Shown here in pieces: positions 38,898 through 46,750 of a stretch of 64,000 bases of DNA (position 1 is its first letter; the number at the start of each line of letters is the position of its first letter). The position numbers and the translations under genes were made by a program. The notes under the pieces were generated by a model. The model was given only the letters and a program-made list of their open reading frames with translations. It was not told the DNA's origin and ran no database searches. This DNA is from Variovorax paradoxus (lineage in GTDB: Bacteria; Pseudomonadota; Gammaproteobacteria; Burkholderiales; Burkholderiaceae_C), in assembly GCF_030815975.1 (NCBI RefSeq), contig NZ_JAUSXL010000002.1, positions 4,638,501-4,702,500 of the forward strand, read 5' to 3'.

Positions 38898-39853
38898 TGG
38901 GTCGCCCTTTGGGGTTGGTTCATGAGGTTTTGGAGCGCCCGCAGAATCACGGCGTTATCGATGCCCTCGCGGCCTTGCAGAGCCTTCATGGCGTGGGCGA
39001 CATCTGCCTTTGTGGCGGGCTTCGGCAGCGATGCACCACGGCCGACAACAGGCACCACGATGCGGCGCGCGTTCTTCGGCAGCATTCGTTCGGCCTCAGC
39101 CTGTGGCACCACGAAAATCTTAGACTTGAGCTTGCCGGGGCGATCAATGCGCGCGCGGTCGGCCTCCACCATCTGCGCGATGCGCCGACGCAAACCGACG
39201 CTGAACTGCGTGTCCGTCAGAACGCGCGCAAGGTGCTTGCAACAGGCGCCGTCGAGCGTTGGGTTCGTGAGCTTCGGCATGCCGTGCTCGGCGCGGCCAG
39301 CAACCCAGCCACCAGCGGTGGCGACGAAGCGTAGAAAGTAGCGGAAATGCTCGCAATCGCACTCGAAGCGCAAGGGTGATTCCTTGCACAGCCACTGAGC
39401 GGACTGGGCCGGCGTGCCCGGCCGAGCCAGCGCTGCCGCGTATTGGGTGAACTCGACGTTGACGTGATGTCGGCTGACCTTCGACTGTGGCCCGCTGTTC
39501 GTCACGAAGTGCACCTTGCCGGCCTGGAGCCGCGACGGGAGGCTGTATCGAATCTCTGCTTTCGCTCGCTCAACGTCCACGGTTCGCGAAAGCGCCAACG
39601 CCTCTCGCGCAGTCAGCCCTTGGCGCGCCTTGTCGCCCAACTGCGCGACGCTCTTGCGGAAGGCAGCGAGGTCGGCCGGCGTGATCGGGCGTACCTGCCC
39701 ACCGAGAGAGGTGGTCAGCATGCGCGCGGGGGACAATTTGCCCGCGACCTCGCCGGGCTGAAGGATCGTCGTAGCCTGTCGCCGCGATTCGAGTTCGCGC
39801 AGGCGCTGGGCGTTCAGGGCCGAGACCGCGTTTCCGACACGAGGTGCTTTCAT
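38894..39853 (-). CDS. SWIM-like zinc-finger phage protein
   Basis: A 319-aa protein with a Cys/His set shaped like a SWIM zinc finger: CDCEH (two Cys two apart) and later CCKHL (Cys, one residue, His). Helical N- and C-terminal parts. A similar CxC...CxH arrangement occurs in proteins of some myophage structural clusters, known only from general pattern. Overlaps neighbours by 4 nt. Role may be DNA or protein binding during particle assembly. Confidence 0.58.
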   Translation of the reverse strand: MKAPRVGNAVSALNAQRLRELESRRQATTILQPGEVAGKLSPARMLTTSLGGQVRPITPADLAAFRKSVAQLGDKARQGLTAREALALSRTVDVERAKAEIRYSLPSRLQAGKVHFVTNSGPQSKVSRHHVNVEFTQYAAALARPGTPAQSAQWLCKESPLRFECDCEHFRYFLRFVATAGGWVAGRAEHGMPKLTNPTLDGACCKHLARVLTDTQFSVGLRRRIAQMVEADRARIDRPGKLKSKIFVVPQAEAERMLPKNARRIVVPVVGRGASLPKPATKADVAHAMKALQGREGIDNAVILRALQNLMNQPQRATQ

Positions 39854-40119
39854 TGCGGCGCCCCCTGGCCGCAGCCGAGCGCATGCTGCTTTGAGCGCGA
39901 AAACACCTTAGCAAAACTTAACAAAAAGCCGTTCCTTTGCTCCTGCGAGAAAGGAGCGGATTTGTTAGGTTTTGTTAGGTCAAGACCGCTCTTGTCCGGG
40001 CGCAAAGTTATGGCGACGAAGCCAGTTCGGCCGCGCGCGAGGAAACCACCGGGGACATAGGCTTTTGTTGGCCGCGACGGGCTTTTCTTGGCAGGCATCT
40101 TTGCGATGCGGGTCGTCAT
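39850..40119 (-). CDS. Small basic hypothetical protein
   Basis: An 89-aa Lys/Arg/Pro-rich protein overlapping both neighbours by 4 nt. No domain recognised (MTTRIAKMPAKKSPSRPTKA start). Its N-terminus is likely disordered. Supported by the overlaps only. Confidence 0.52.
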   Translation of the reverse strand: MTTRIAKMPAKKSPSRPTKAYVPGGFLARGRTGFVAITLRPDKSGLDLTKPNKSAPFSQEQRNGFLLSFAKVFSRSKQHALGCGQGAPQ

Positions 40120-40457
40120 TGGTGGGCCTCCGTGGCGACGGTAACGCGCAATGCCACGCGGGCATGCTCATCACGAGTTAACGCCTGTTCCTGGCAGATG
40201 TCCCGCGCTTGCGCTTCGAGCCACGCGGCGGGGTTCTCGCCTTCGAGGGCCACCAGCGCAGCACGAGAGAGGAAGTGCTCAAACGCGGCCACGTCAATCA
40301 GGTAGCGCAGTTGGTATGTCGCGCGCTTCGCGAGGCCACGCAGGCGCTTATCGCGGCGAACGGCCAGCGTCTCGGCGACTACGCTGGGATGCGGCTCATC
40401 CGCCTCTGGAGCGCCGAGCACAACGCGGGCGAAGCGGCGGCCTTCCGCAGCGTTCAC
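40116..40457 (-). CDS. Hypothetical helical protein
   Basis: A 113-aa mainly helical protein (RLRGLAKRATYQLRYLIDVA segment) with 4-nt overlaps to both neighbours. No recognised family. In phage structural clusters the equivalent position often holds tail assembly or accessory proteins. Confidence 0.55.
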   Translation of the reverse strand: MNAAEGRRFARVVLGAPEADEPHPSVVAETLAVRRDKRLRGLAKRATYQLRYLIDVAAFEHFLSRAALVALEGENPAAWLEAQARDICQEQALTRDEHARVALRVTVATEAHQ

Positions 40458-41314
40458 GCCGGAACCTCTGCGGCACGCTCAGGGTAGGTCGCCGCGATCA
40501 GGGCATCGAAGCCAAGGCCATCGAGGTGCACTACGCTGCGGCGCGGGTCATCGGAATAGGCGCGACACTTGTCGAGCATCGCGGTGACTTCATCGAAGCG
40601 AATGCGCATGGCCGCTTGCTTGTCGCGAGCATCCTCGGATGGGTCATATGCGCCGAGGCCATTGATCTCTTCGGCCTTCAGGCCGCTCGCCACCAGCATG
40701 CTGTAGCGCTGGCGGATGGCGTCGCCGGGGCCGTTCACGAGGCGCGCGGCGGCGTCGAGGCGGTGGAGCAGCGAGTCGCGCTCGACGGCAAGGCGGTTTT
40801 GCATTGCGGTGACGGCGGAGGTCAGCGGCGCCAGTTGATCGCGGCGGCCCTTGCGGGATGCATCATGTGCGGCGTGGTCCTCGCGCACAGCAGCAAGCTC
40901 TTCGTCGGCTGCGCCGATCAGGCCAGCAAGGACCGCGACGATCTGCTCAGGCGTGACGCCGCCCACGTCGCCAGCAGCCGCCACGGCCTCGGCAATCGCG
41001 CTGCGGTAGCCAGCAACTTCGGCGACGCGCTGGCGCGTCAGATTCAGGCGGGCGGCTGCGCGTTGGACAGAGCCATCGGTGAACACCACACAGATGTTGT
41101 CGATTTCAGCGGGGCTCAGGTTGTCTTGGGCGAGGGGGCTGGGCGTGAAGAGCATGGTGCGAAGTTCCTTGAGGCGGGTATTGGCGGGCTTTTGGCTGAA
41201 GTGGTTGGCGAGACACCGATCTGGGGAATTGAGGGCGCTGACGAGGCTGGGAGCCGCGTGGGCGCCGAAGTTGAGGCGCGTTGCCTCGATCAGGTTGGCG
41301 ATGGTGCGGCGCAT
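40454..41314 (-). CDS. Helical coiled-coil protein with HTH-like segment
   Basis: A 286-aa protein; start at 41314, one base after the upstream gene's stop (TGACATG), preferred over an ORF start inside that gene. Around residues 75-105 (FTDGSVQRAAARLNLTRQRV) is an HTH-like pattern, as in small-terminase-type or regulator N-termini. The rest is a long coiled coil with MQNRLAVERDSLLHRLDAAA. A small-terminase role would be attractive but no large subunit is nearby. Confidence 0.55.
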   Translation of the reverse strand: MRRTIANLIEATRLNFGAHAAPSLVSALNSPDRCLANHFSQKPANTRLKELRTMLFTPSPLAQDNLSPAEIDNICVVFTDGSVQRAAARLNLTRQRVAEVAGYRSAIAEAVAAAGDVGGVTPEQIVAVLAGLIGAADEELAAVREDHAAHDASRKGRRDQLAPLTSAVTAMQNRLAVERDSLLHRLDAAARLVNGPGDAIRQRYSMLVASGLKAEEINGLGAYDPSEDARDKQAAMRIRFDEVTAMLDKCRAYSDDPRRSVVHLDGLGFDALIAATYPERAAEVPA

Positions 41315-41315
41315 G

Positions 41316-41537
41316 TCAGACTTCTTCTGGTTCGGGACGGGGCTGCACGCCAGCGGCAATCAGGGCCTCGACATCGGTCTTTCGGTAACGTACGAGCCGG
41401 CCGCCGACACGCACGAATGGCAGCGTCACGCGGCCGGTATGGCGCCACGCGGCGAGCGTCTCGACACTGATGCCGAGGACGGCTGCAACCTGCGTGTCGT
41501 CCAGCAAGGGTTCGATGGGTTTTTCGACTTGATCCAT
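41316..41537 (-). CDS. Excisionase/AlpA-like HTH_17 regulator
   Basis: A 73-aa protein with the DNA-binding pattern LLDDTQVAAVLGISVETLAA, then WRHTGRVTLPFVRVGGRLVR and a Tyr-Arg (YRKTDVEAL) end: the classic HTH_17/excisionase form. Start ATG 41537; a GTG 33 nt upstream is possible. First gene of the leftward cassette, so it may switch it on or act in excision. A 15-bp palindrome lies about 70 bp upstream. Confidence 0.78.
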   Translation of the reverse strand: MDQVEKPIEPLLDDTQVAAVLGISVETLAAWRHTGRVTLPFVRVGGRLVRYRKTDVEALIAAGVQPRPEPEEV

Positions 41538-41605
41538 GATGATTTGGGGCTGCGGAAGTAGTTGCTGCACCGATGGTTGCTGCGGAAGGACGCGCAGCTG
41601 GGGGT

Positions 41606-41620
41606 CGTTTTCCGAAAACG
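41606..41620. repeat. Palindrome upstream of leftward cassette
   Basis: CGTTTT and AAAACG arms around CCG, in the 175-bp region before the HTH_17 gene. Possible operator for the leftward cassette. No promoter hexamers were assigned with confidence. Confidence 0.35.
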
Positions 41621-41745
41621 CGAATCGCTAGGCTGGCTGCGGCTTCCTGGCCGATCGCGCCTTAAATGCGATGCGCGCGCAAGCCCCGTGCATGCGTCAT
41701 GCGCGAGGCGGCTTGGCGCTTGTTAACCTACGCTAACGTTCGTAC

Positions 41746-42118
41746 CTATATCGCCGCTCGCAGGCCAGACGCCGCGACTGCCTGCAACTGCTCAACGGGA
41801 GCGCCGCGACCACAGCGGCAGCGCTCACACTGACCTCGCCAGCATCGAGGGCGGCCGAGAGTTCGGGTACGCCGGATTGCTGCACCTTGGCAGCGGCGGC
41901 AACACTGCGCGTGCTGACGTTCAACATGCCGGCCGCGTCGGCTTGACTGATCGCACCACTCTGCAAATTTGCAGAGTGATCGGACTTCCTGTCGCCGCCT
42001 TCGGTCAGGTTCGCCAGTTCGCTGCAACGGCGGCACGCTGGCTTTCGCTCAGGTGACGGCGGTGCAGCTTCAAGCTGATCACGAACCCGGCCGGGTCGTT
42101 GCCGATGTAGTCGCGCAT
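41746..42118 (-). pseudogene. Frameshifted ParB-like regulator fragment
   Basis: Read in three joined frames it gives [29 protein letters not shown], then [14 protein letters not shown]...VSTRSVAAAAKVQQSG...GEVSVSAAAVVAALP, then VEQLQAVAASGLRAAI and a stop. This is the central part of a ParB-like family common on plasmids and phages. The frame changes near 42020 and near 41796, each consistent with loss of one base. The N-terminal ParB nuclease domain is missing too, so the gene is truncated and broken. Probably no function. Confidence 0.75.
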
Positions 42119-42208
42119 CGGTCACCCAATTGATTCCAGATACGATTGGAATCAGTCTGGCTCGAACCGTCTCTCTGAGCCAGCTCAACAACGAACTCAT
42201 GCAGGCGT

Positions 42209-42829
42209 ATGGACAGTGGAATCGCAAGTCTCATCGGCGTGGTAGTCGGCTCAAGCCTGACCTTGGGCAAGGATTGGCTGATGCTGTGGAAAAAGGATCG
42301 GAAAGACCTCGTGCTGCTGGCGATTCAGGTCGCCGCCCAGCTTGAGAAGTTCGCGGCAGATTGCGCTTCGGTGGCGGGCGACGATGGCGAAGAAGATGAG
42401 CACGGCATGTTGCACACGTCGGTGGCAAGTCCCAAGTTCGACGTGAAAGCTCACGACGTTGAGTGGAAGGTCGTTCGGCCGGACCTGCTGCTCAAAATTC
42501 TGGACGTGCCTTATCAGGTTGAACTCGCCGACGGGGCGATCAGCGCTGCTGGCGATTTCGCGGACGCCCCCGACTACTGGGAGTACTTCGAAGAGCGTCA
42601 GTACCAATATGCCGGGCTGGGCATCAGCGCGGCAGAGCTGGCGGCCGAACTACGAGGTGTGGCAAAAATCCAAGCTCGGCCCAGAGGTGACTGGGACCCG
42701 GTGATCGCCATGAAGCACAAGCGGACCTTGATCGAGGCCCGCCGGAAGAAGCGCGAGAGCAGCGGCTTGCACATGTTCGATTTGCCGGGCATGCCGGCCG
42801 GGCCAGTTGTTCCAGCCGTGCCAGTCTGA
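42209..42829 (+). CDS. Membrane-anchored orphan protein
   Basis: A 206-aa protein with one N-terminal hydrophobic segment (IASLIGVVVGSSLTLGKDWL, about residues 5-20) that would anchor a cytosolic domain. The cytosolic part has an acidic loop (SVAGDDGEEDEHG) and a basic C-terminus before a Pro-rich end. No family recognised. It stands alone beside the defence-like module, so a role in phage exclusion is possible but not shown. Confidence 0.6.
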   Translation: MDSGIASLIGVVVGSSLTLGKDWLMLWKKDRKDLVLLAIQVAAQLEKFAADCASVAGDDGEEDEHGMLHTSVASPKFDVKAHDVEWKVVRPDLLLKILDVPYQVELADGAISAAGDFADAPDYWEYFEERQYQYAGLGISAAELAAELRGVAKIQARPRGDWDPVIAMKHKRTLIEARRKKRESSGLHMFDLPGMPAGPVVPAVPV

Positions 42830-42953
42830 TCGGTGGTGGCAACTCACCCGAGCGGCGCCGTCCACACGACTGGCGCCTGACACACGTCCACGAAAAAGCC
42901 TGCGCGAGGCGGGCTGGCGGGGCGCCATTGCGTCTCAGGTGCGCCCTAGTAAA

Positions 42954-42985
42954 TACTGGACAAATATACAGTTGTCACCTATGAT
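42954..42985 (+). promoter_or_regulatory. LexA-type SOS box and sigma-70 promoter
   Basis: An SOS-type operator, TACTG-N10-CAGTT, at 42954-42973 agrees with the E. coli-type LexA consensus at 16 of 20 positions. It overlaps the -35 hexamer TGGACA (42957-42962), which is 17 bp from TATGAT (42980-42985), giving 5/6 matches for each hexamer. LexA binding would block this promoter. The predicted transcript starts only about 9 nt before the ATG at 43001. Confidence 0.8.
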
Positions 42986-43000
42986 GAAGGCATGGACTAG

Positions 43001-43195
43001 ATGCCTGCCGAACTCTGGATCGATGCCTGTGCGCACCGGCTTCAGCGTCAGTGGCGCACGGTCGACCCCGAGACGCTGGAAGAGGTCGCCGCCGACCTCT
43101 GGCGCGATCCGCGACTGCGCGCGATGACGCCGGCTGAGGCTGCAAGTGAGTGGCTCAGGCCCGTGGCGAGCGGCCCACGGCAGGCTACTGGCTAG
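43001..43195 (+). CDS. SOS-controlled small protein
   Basis: A 64-aa protein (MPAELWIDACAHRLQRQWRT, then VDPETLEEVAADLWRDPRLR) predicted to be two to three helices. No named family, though the sequence reads like a small conserved protein of Burkholderiales. It lies directly after a LexA-type promoter and 88 bp before the ImmA/IrrE gene. A GAAGG sits 10 nt before the ATG, so initiation may be near-leaderless. Induction by DNA damage is inferred. Confidence 0.65.
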   Translation: MPAELWIDACAHRLQRQWRTVDPETLEEVAADLWRDPRLRAMTPAEAASEWLRPVASGPRQATG

Positions 43196-43283
43196 GGTTG
43201 AGCAACAGTCAGTTACTATCGAGTAGGCCTAACGCGGGCGCGTAGCCGCCGCCGTCGCCACCAAGTCAAAACAGAACAACGCC

Positions 43284-44435
43284 ATGGACCGCATCGAGTC
43301 GATCAATCGGGACCGCATCCGCTGGTGCGCGGCCGATCGCGGCGTCTCGCTCGACGATCTCCCGGCCGAGGCGGGCGTGCCGGAAAAGGCGTTCGCCAAA
43401 TTGATGGAAGACGGGACAGGGCTGACCTTCCCCCAGTTGCGCAAGCTCGCGGACTATTTTGGTCGCGGTGCTCTTTTCTTTCTTGACCAAGGCCCGGTTG
43501 ATGAGAACCGCGTTCACTCGGTCCAGTACCGCACGCTGACCAATCAGAAGCCCGAAATATCGAACGCTGTTCGCAAGCTGATCGAGCGTGCCGAGCGTCA
43601 GCGCGAGTTGTACCTTGCACTACGCGAAGAGCTTCATGCCGACGACTACCCGATCTTCAGGCCGATCAACGTCAGGGCCGATCAACCTGCTGCTGCGGCT
43701 GCTGCTGTCCGTGCTTGGTTGAACCTCGAACGGGCGAACACCTTCGATGCTTTCAGGGCTGCCGTCGAGGCCAAAGGCATCTTGGTCTTCCGCAGCAATG
43801 GGTACGCTGGGCGTTGGCAGATCGCGAAGGACAGTCCGATCTTGGGCTTCAGCCTGTACAGCGATGTGTGCCCCGTGATCTTCGTCAAGAAGTCGCGATG
43901 GGAGACTCAGCAGACCTTCACGCTCATGCACGAACTGGGGCACCTGATGCTTCATCGGGCTAGTTCGATCGATGACGACGCTGACATGCATTCGCGCCAC
44001 GGGCACGAGCGAGACGCGAACGCATTCGCTGGGAATCTTCTGGTTCCTGACGCGCGGTTGGCGCAGGTCCGTGACGATGAGCGCCCGGACGCCGTGGAGC
44101 AGTTCGACGGGTGGCTCGCGCCTTACCGGCAGCGATGGGGGGTGAGTGGCGAAGTGATTCTTCGGCGCCTCTTGGACGCCGGGCGTCTCGCGCGTGATGA
44201 CTACACGGCCTACCGAGCCCACGTGCGCGGCATGGCAGACGATGAGGAAGAGGCTGGCGGGAATAGGGCGTATCGCCACCGCGAGCCAAAGCACATCTTC
44301 GGTGACATGTTCGTCGGGACGGTTTTGAACGCGCTCAACGCGCGTCGGATCACTGCGACCAAGGCGTGTTCGTACTTGGACGGGCTGAAGCTCTCGGACC
44401 TGCACACCTTGGAGCGGCACGTTGCTGGTGCTTGA
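43284..44435 (+). CDS. HTH-ImmA/IrrE metallopeptidase
   Basis: A 383-aa protein with an N-terminal XRE-type HTH (about residues 7-60) and an ImmA/IrrE (COG2856) peptidase domain. Zinc motif HELGH at residues 216-220, with the downstream Glu in [11 protein letters not shown]. Family members cleave repressors or antitoxins, releasing genes from control. It overlaps the PIN-domain gene by 14 nt, so the two form one unit. Confidence 0.9.
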   Translation: MDRIESINRDRIRWCAADRGVSLDDLPAEAGVPEKAFAKLMEDGTGLTFPQLRKLADYFGRGALFFLDQGPVDENRVHSVQYRTLTNQKPEISNAVRKLIERAERQRELYLALREELHADDYPIFRPINVRADQPAAAAAAVRAWLNLERANTFDAFRAAVEAKGILVFRSNGYAGRWQIAKDSPILGFSLYSDVCPVIFVKKSRWETQQTFTLMHELGHLMLHRASSIDDDADMHSRHGHERDANAFAGNLLVPDARLAQVRDDERPDAVEQFDGWLAPYRQRWGVSGEVILRRLLDAGRLARDDYTAYRAHVRGMADDEEEAGGNRAYRHREPKHIFGDMFVGTVLNALNARRITATKACSYLDGLKLSDLHTLERHVAGA

Positions 44436-44901
44436 CGCGTCCTCTGCCGTGTACGCCTGGGATAACTATCCCACCGCGATCTTTCCAAGGCTCTGGACCT
44501 TTCTGGCTGCGGAGATTCATGCGGCGCGCATCAAGATTTCGTTCGTTGCGCTGGAAGAGACGACGCACGTCTCGCCTGACTGCGGCGCGTGGCTTCGTGC
44601 GGCCGGCATCCTTGTGCTACCAGTCAGCAATGCAGTCACGCTGGAGGCGAATCGCATCAAGGGCTTGATCGGCGTCGTCGGCGACGACTACCACCCGAAC
44701 GGCGTTGGCGAGAACGACCTGCTCATCATCGCGACGGCGCGCTGCACTCGGCACGAACTGCTCAGCAACGAGAGCGTGCAGGCGCAACTTCCGGCGGACC
44801 GGCGCCGCTACAAGATTCCGGCCGTTTGCAACATGGGCGGCGTGGCCGTGCCGTGCCGCTCGTTCCTCGACTTCATCAGGCGGTCGGGTCAAGTCTTCTG
44901 A
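44422..44901 (+). CDS. DUF4411 PIN-domain protein (putative RNase toxin)
   Basis: A 159-aa PIN-fold protein of the DUF4411 type. It has an acidic Asp at position 5 ([15 protein letters not shown]), Glu pair EE in VALEETTH, and the C-terminal acidic site [14 protein letters not shown] domains are Mg-dependent RNases. A TTG start sits inside the end of the ImmA/IrrE gene. The two-gene order matches known HTH-COG2856 plus PIN modules regarded as toxin-antitoxin systems. Direct evidence for toxicity is absent. Confidence 0.88.
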   Translation: MLVLDASSAVYAWDNYPTAIFPRLWTFLAAEIHAARIKISFVALEETTHVSPDCGAWLRAAGILVLPVSNAVTLEANRIKGLIGVVGDDYHPNGVGENDLLIIATARCTRHELLSNESVQAQLPADRRRYKIPAVCNMGGVAVPCRSFLDFIRRSGQVF

Positions 44902-44981
44902 CGAGTCGGGCCGGACGCTCGGCTTCCGCACCCGGTAGAAGCAACACATCACGAGGTGACGGCGAGCCGCGTTAGCGCGGC

Positions 44982-45012
44982 AAAAAAGAAACGGCCCTCA
45001 AGAGGGCCGTTT
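44982..45012 (-). terminator. Element-borne terminator for tRNA-Ser
   Basis: A perfect 11-bp stem, AAACGGCCCTC / GAGGGCCGTTT, with an AA loop. Read on the minus strand it is followed by six U (A run 44982-44987). It lies 111 nt past the tRNA CCA end and inside the element, so it now ends tRNA-Ser transcription. It could also stop rightward transcripts weakly. Confidence 0.8.
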
Positions 45013-45120
45013 AAGGTTTTCACTACCGATCTAGAGGCCTAAACAAGCGCCTCATTCCATGGTGGATGTCATGGTGAATACAGATCGAAATGGTCTCGGA
45101 ACCCGCATGGAATATAGGGT

Positions 45121-45136
45121 TCTGGCGGAGCAGGCG
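45121..45136 (+). repeat. attR core (16-bp direct repeat)
   Basis: Identical to 25410-25425. It lies at the 3' end of tRNA-Ser (CCA, acceptor stem and first bases of the T arm), so the tRNA stays intact after integration. Confidence 0.85.
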
Positions 45137-45213
45137 GGATTCGAACCCGCGGAGGGCTATTAACCCTCACACGCTTTCCAGGCGTGCGACTTAAACCGCT
45201 CATCCACCGCTCC
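45123..45213 (-). tRNA. tRNA-Ser (anticodon GGA)
   Basis: A 91-nt class II tRNA with encoded CCA. Acceptor stem GGAGCGG/CTGCTCC (one G-U pair), anticodon loop CTGGAAA giving GGA (reads UCC/UCU), long variable arm and T-arm GGTTCGAATCC. All stems pair, so it is functional. The element used its 3' end as attachment site. Confidence 0.95.
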
Positions 45214-45223
45214 TGAGCCCTCG

Positions 45224-45229
45224 ATTGTA
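45224..45229 (-). promoter_or_regulatory. Putative -10 box of tRNA-Ser
   Basis: TACAAT on the minus strand, 10 nt before the tRNA 5' end, in the 24-bp gap after the SPFH gene. Its -35 element would lie inside the 3' end of that gene; no clear match was identified. Confidence 0.5.
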
Positions 45230-45237
45230 GCAGTCGA

Positions 45238-46167
45238 TCAGGCCGGATTTTGCGGCTTGCCGGCCTGAACCATGCGCATGGCCGAAGCGATGAGGGCTGC
45301 CGTTTCGGTCATGTTGCTCGGCACGATCAGCGTGGTCTTGGAATCGGCCGCAACCTTGCCGTAGGCATCCACGGCGCGCTCGGCCACCTTGAGCTGCACG
45401 GCCTGCTCGCCGCCAGGCTTCTGGATGGCGGCCGCCACGCGCTCGATGGCATCGGCCGTCGCGGTGGCCACGGCGGTGATGGCGGCAGCCTCGCCCTGGG
45501 CGTTGTTGATCTGGGCCTGCTTTTCGCCTTCGGAGCGGGCGATGAAGGCCTCGCGCTCGCCGGTGGCGATGTTGATCTGCTCCTGGCGGCGGCCTTCGGA
45601 CGCGGCGATGAGGGCGCGCTTGCCGCGCTCGGCGGTGATCTGCGCCTGCATGGCCAGCAAAATTTCCTTGGGTGGCGTCAGGTCCTTGATCTCGTAGCGC
45701 AGCACCTTCACGCCCCAGTTGAGTGCCGCTTCATCGATGGCCGCGACCACCTGCGCATTGATGACGTCGCGCTCCTCGAAGGTCTTGTCGAGTTCGAGCT
45801 TGCCGATCACGCTGCGAAGCGAGGTTTGCGCCAGCTGCGTCACGGCCACGATGTAGTTCGACGAGCCGTAGCTCGCGCGCATCGGGTCGGTCACCTGGAA
45901 ATACAGGATGCCGTCGACCTGCAGCTGGGTGTTGTCGCGCGTGATGCAGATCTGGCTCGGCACGTCGAGCGGAATTTCCTTCAGGCTGTGCTTGTAGGCG
46001 ACCCGATCGATGAACGGGATCAGGAAGTTGGGCCCGGGCGTCATGGTGCCGTGGTACTTGCCCAGGCGCTCGCGCACCCATGCGTTCTGCTGCGGCACGA
46101 ACTTGACCGACTGGCTGATGAAGATGATCGCAATGACCAGGATGATGATGGGTACCGAAAATTCCAT
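45238..46167 (-). CDS. SPFH/Band 7 membrane protein (QmcA/stomatin-like)
   Basis: A 309-aa protein with an N-terminal membrane helix (FSVPIIILVIAIIFISQSV), then the SPFH domain (VPQQNAWVRERLGKYHGTMTPGPN) and a long coiled coil (RRQEQINIATGEREAFIARSEG). Stomatin/paraslipin group; such proteins form membrane scaffolds or regulate membrane proteases. Paired with the NfeD partner upstream, the usual arrangement. Confidence 0.9.
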   Translation of the reverse strand: MEFSVPIIILVIAIIFISQSVKFVPQQNAWVRERLGKYHGTMTPGPNFLIPFIDRVAYKHSLKEIPLDVPSQICITRDNTQLQVDGILYFQVTDPMRASYGSSNYIVAVTQLAQTSLRSVIGKLELDKTFEERDVINAQVVAAIDEAALNWGVKVLRYEIKDLTPPKEILLAMQAQITAERGKRALIAASEGRRQEQINIATGEREAFIARSEGEKQAQINNAQGEAAAITAVATATADAIERVAAAIQKPGGEQAVQLKVAERAVDAYGKVAADSKTTLIVPSNMTETAALIASAMRMVQAGKPQNPA

Positions 46168-46185
46168 GGTGTTTCTCCTCTAGGG

Positions 46186-46210
46186 TTCTGTTCTGTTCTG
46201 TTCTGTTCTG
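46186..46210. repeat. TTCTG x5 pentanucleotide repeat
   Basis: Five tandem TTCTG units in the 44-bp gap between the NfeD stop and the SPFH start codon. Slipped-strand changes could alter spacing between the two genes but not reading frame. Confidence 0.9.
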
Positions 46211-46211
46211 A

Positions 46212-46637
46212 TCAGGTCTTGTCGACCACGAGGCGGCTGCCGACAACCTCGACCACGCGATGCTCGCCGGTGGCAGGGGCCTGGCCCGCGCGCGGAATCA
46301 CGGTCCACTGGGCGCCGCGGTAGCGAACGGTGGCGGTGCCGTCGGGGTTCCATGCCTCGACGTGAATGGTCTCGCCGATGTCCAGATTGACATCGCGGTT
46401 GGCCGCCGTCGGCGGCGCGGCCGGGCGCCGCCGCTGAACGGCATACCAGACCAGGACCGCACCCACGCCCACGACAGCCGCCACGACCAGTTGCGCGACG
46501 GTGCCGGCGCCCAGGTGCGCTGCAATGGCTGCCGCCGCGAAGCCGGTCGCCAGCAGCAGCAGGTACACCGTGCCGGAAAGCAACTCCAGCACGATGGCCG
46601 CCCCCGCTATCAGCCACCAGATGGTGGAATTCGCCAT
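46212..46637 (-). CDS. NfeD family protein
   Basis: A 141-aa short NfeD protein with N-terminal transmembrane helices (about residues 6-55) and a C-terminal OB-fold domain (ETIHVEAWNPDGTATVRYRG; ending SRLVVDK). It partners the SPFH protein encoded just downstream, in one operon. The start at 46637 has AGAGGAGAAG directly upstream; a longer frame is open but has no signal of use. Confidence 0.87.
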   Translation of the reverse strand: MANSTIWWLIAGAAIVLELLSGTVYLLLLATGFAAAAIAAHLGAGTVAQLVVAAVVGVGAVLVWYAVQRRRPAAPPTAANRDVNLDIGETIHVEAWNPDGTATVRYRGAQWTVIPRAGQAPATGEHRVVEVVGSRLVVDKT

Positions 46638-46750
46638 GACTTCTCCTCTTTGGTGAATGCACGACATTCTGTGTCAAAACCTGACTCGATCCTTCATCCG
46701 AATTCCGTACACTTCGCGCCTCGCCTCATTGCCTGTCCGGAGCCCTGCTC

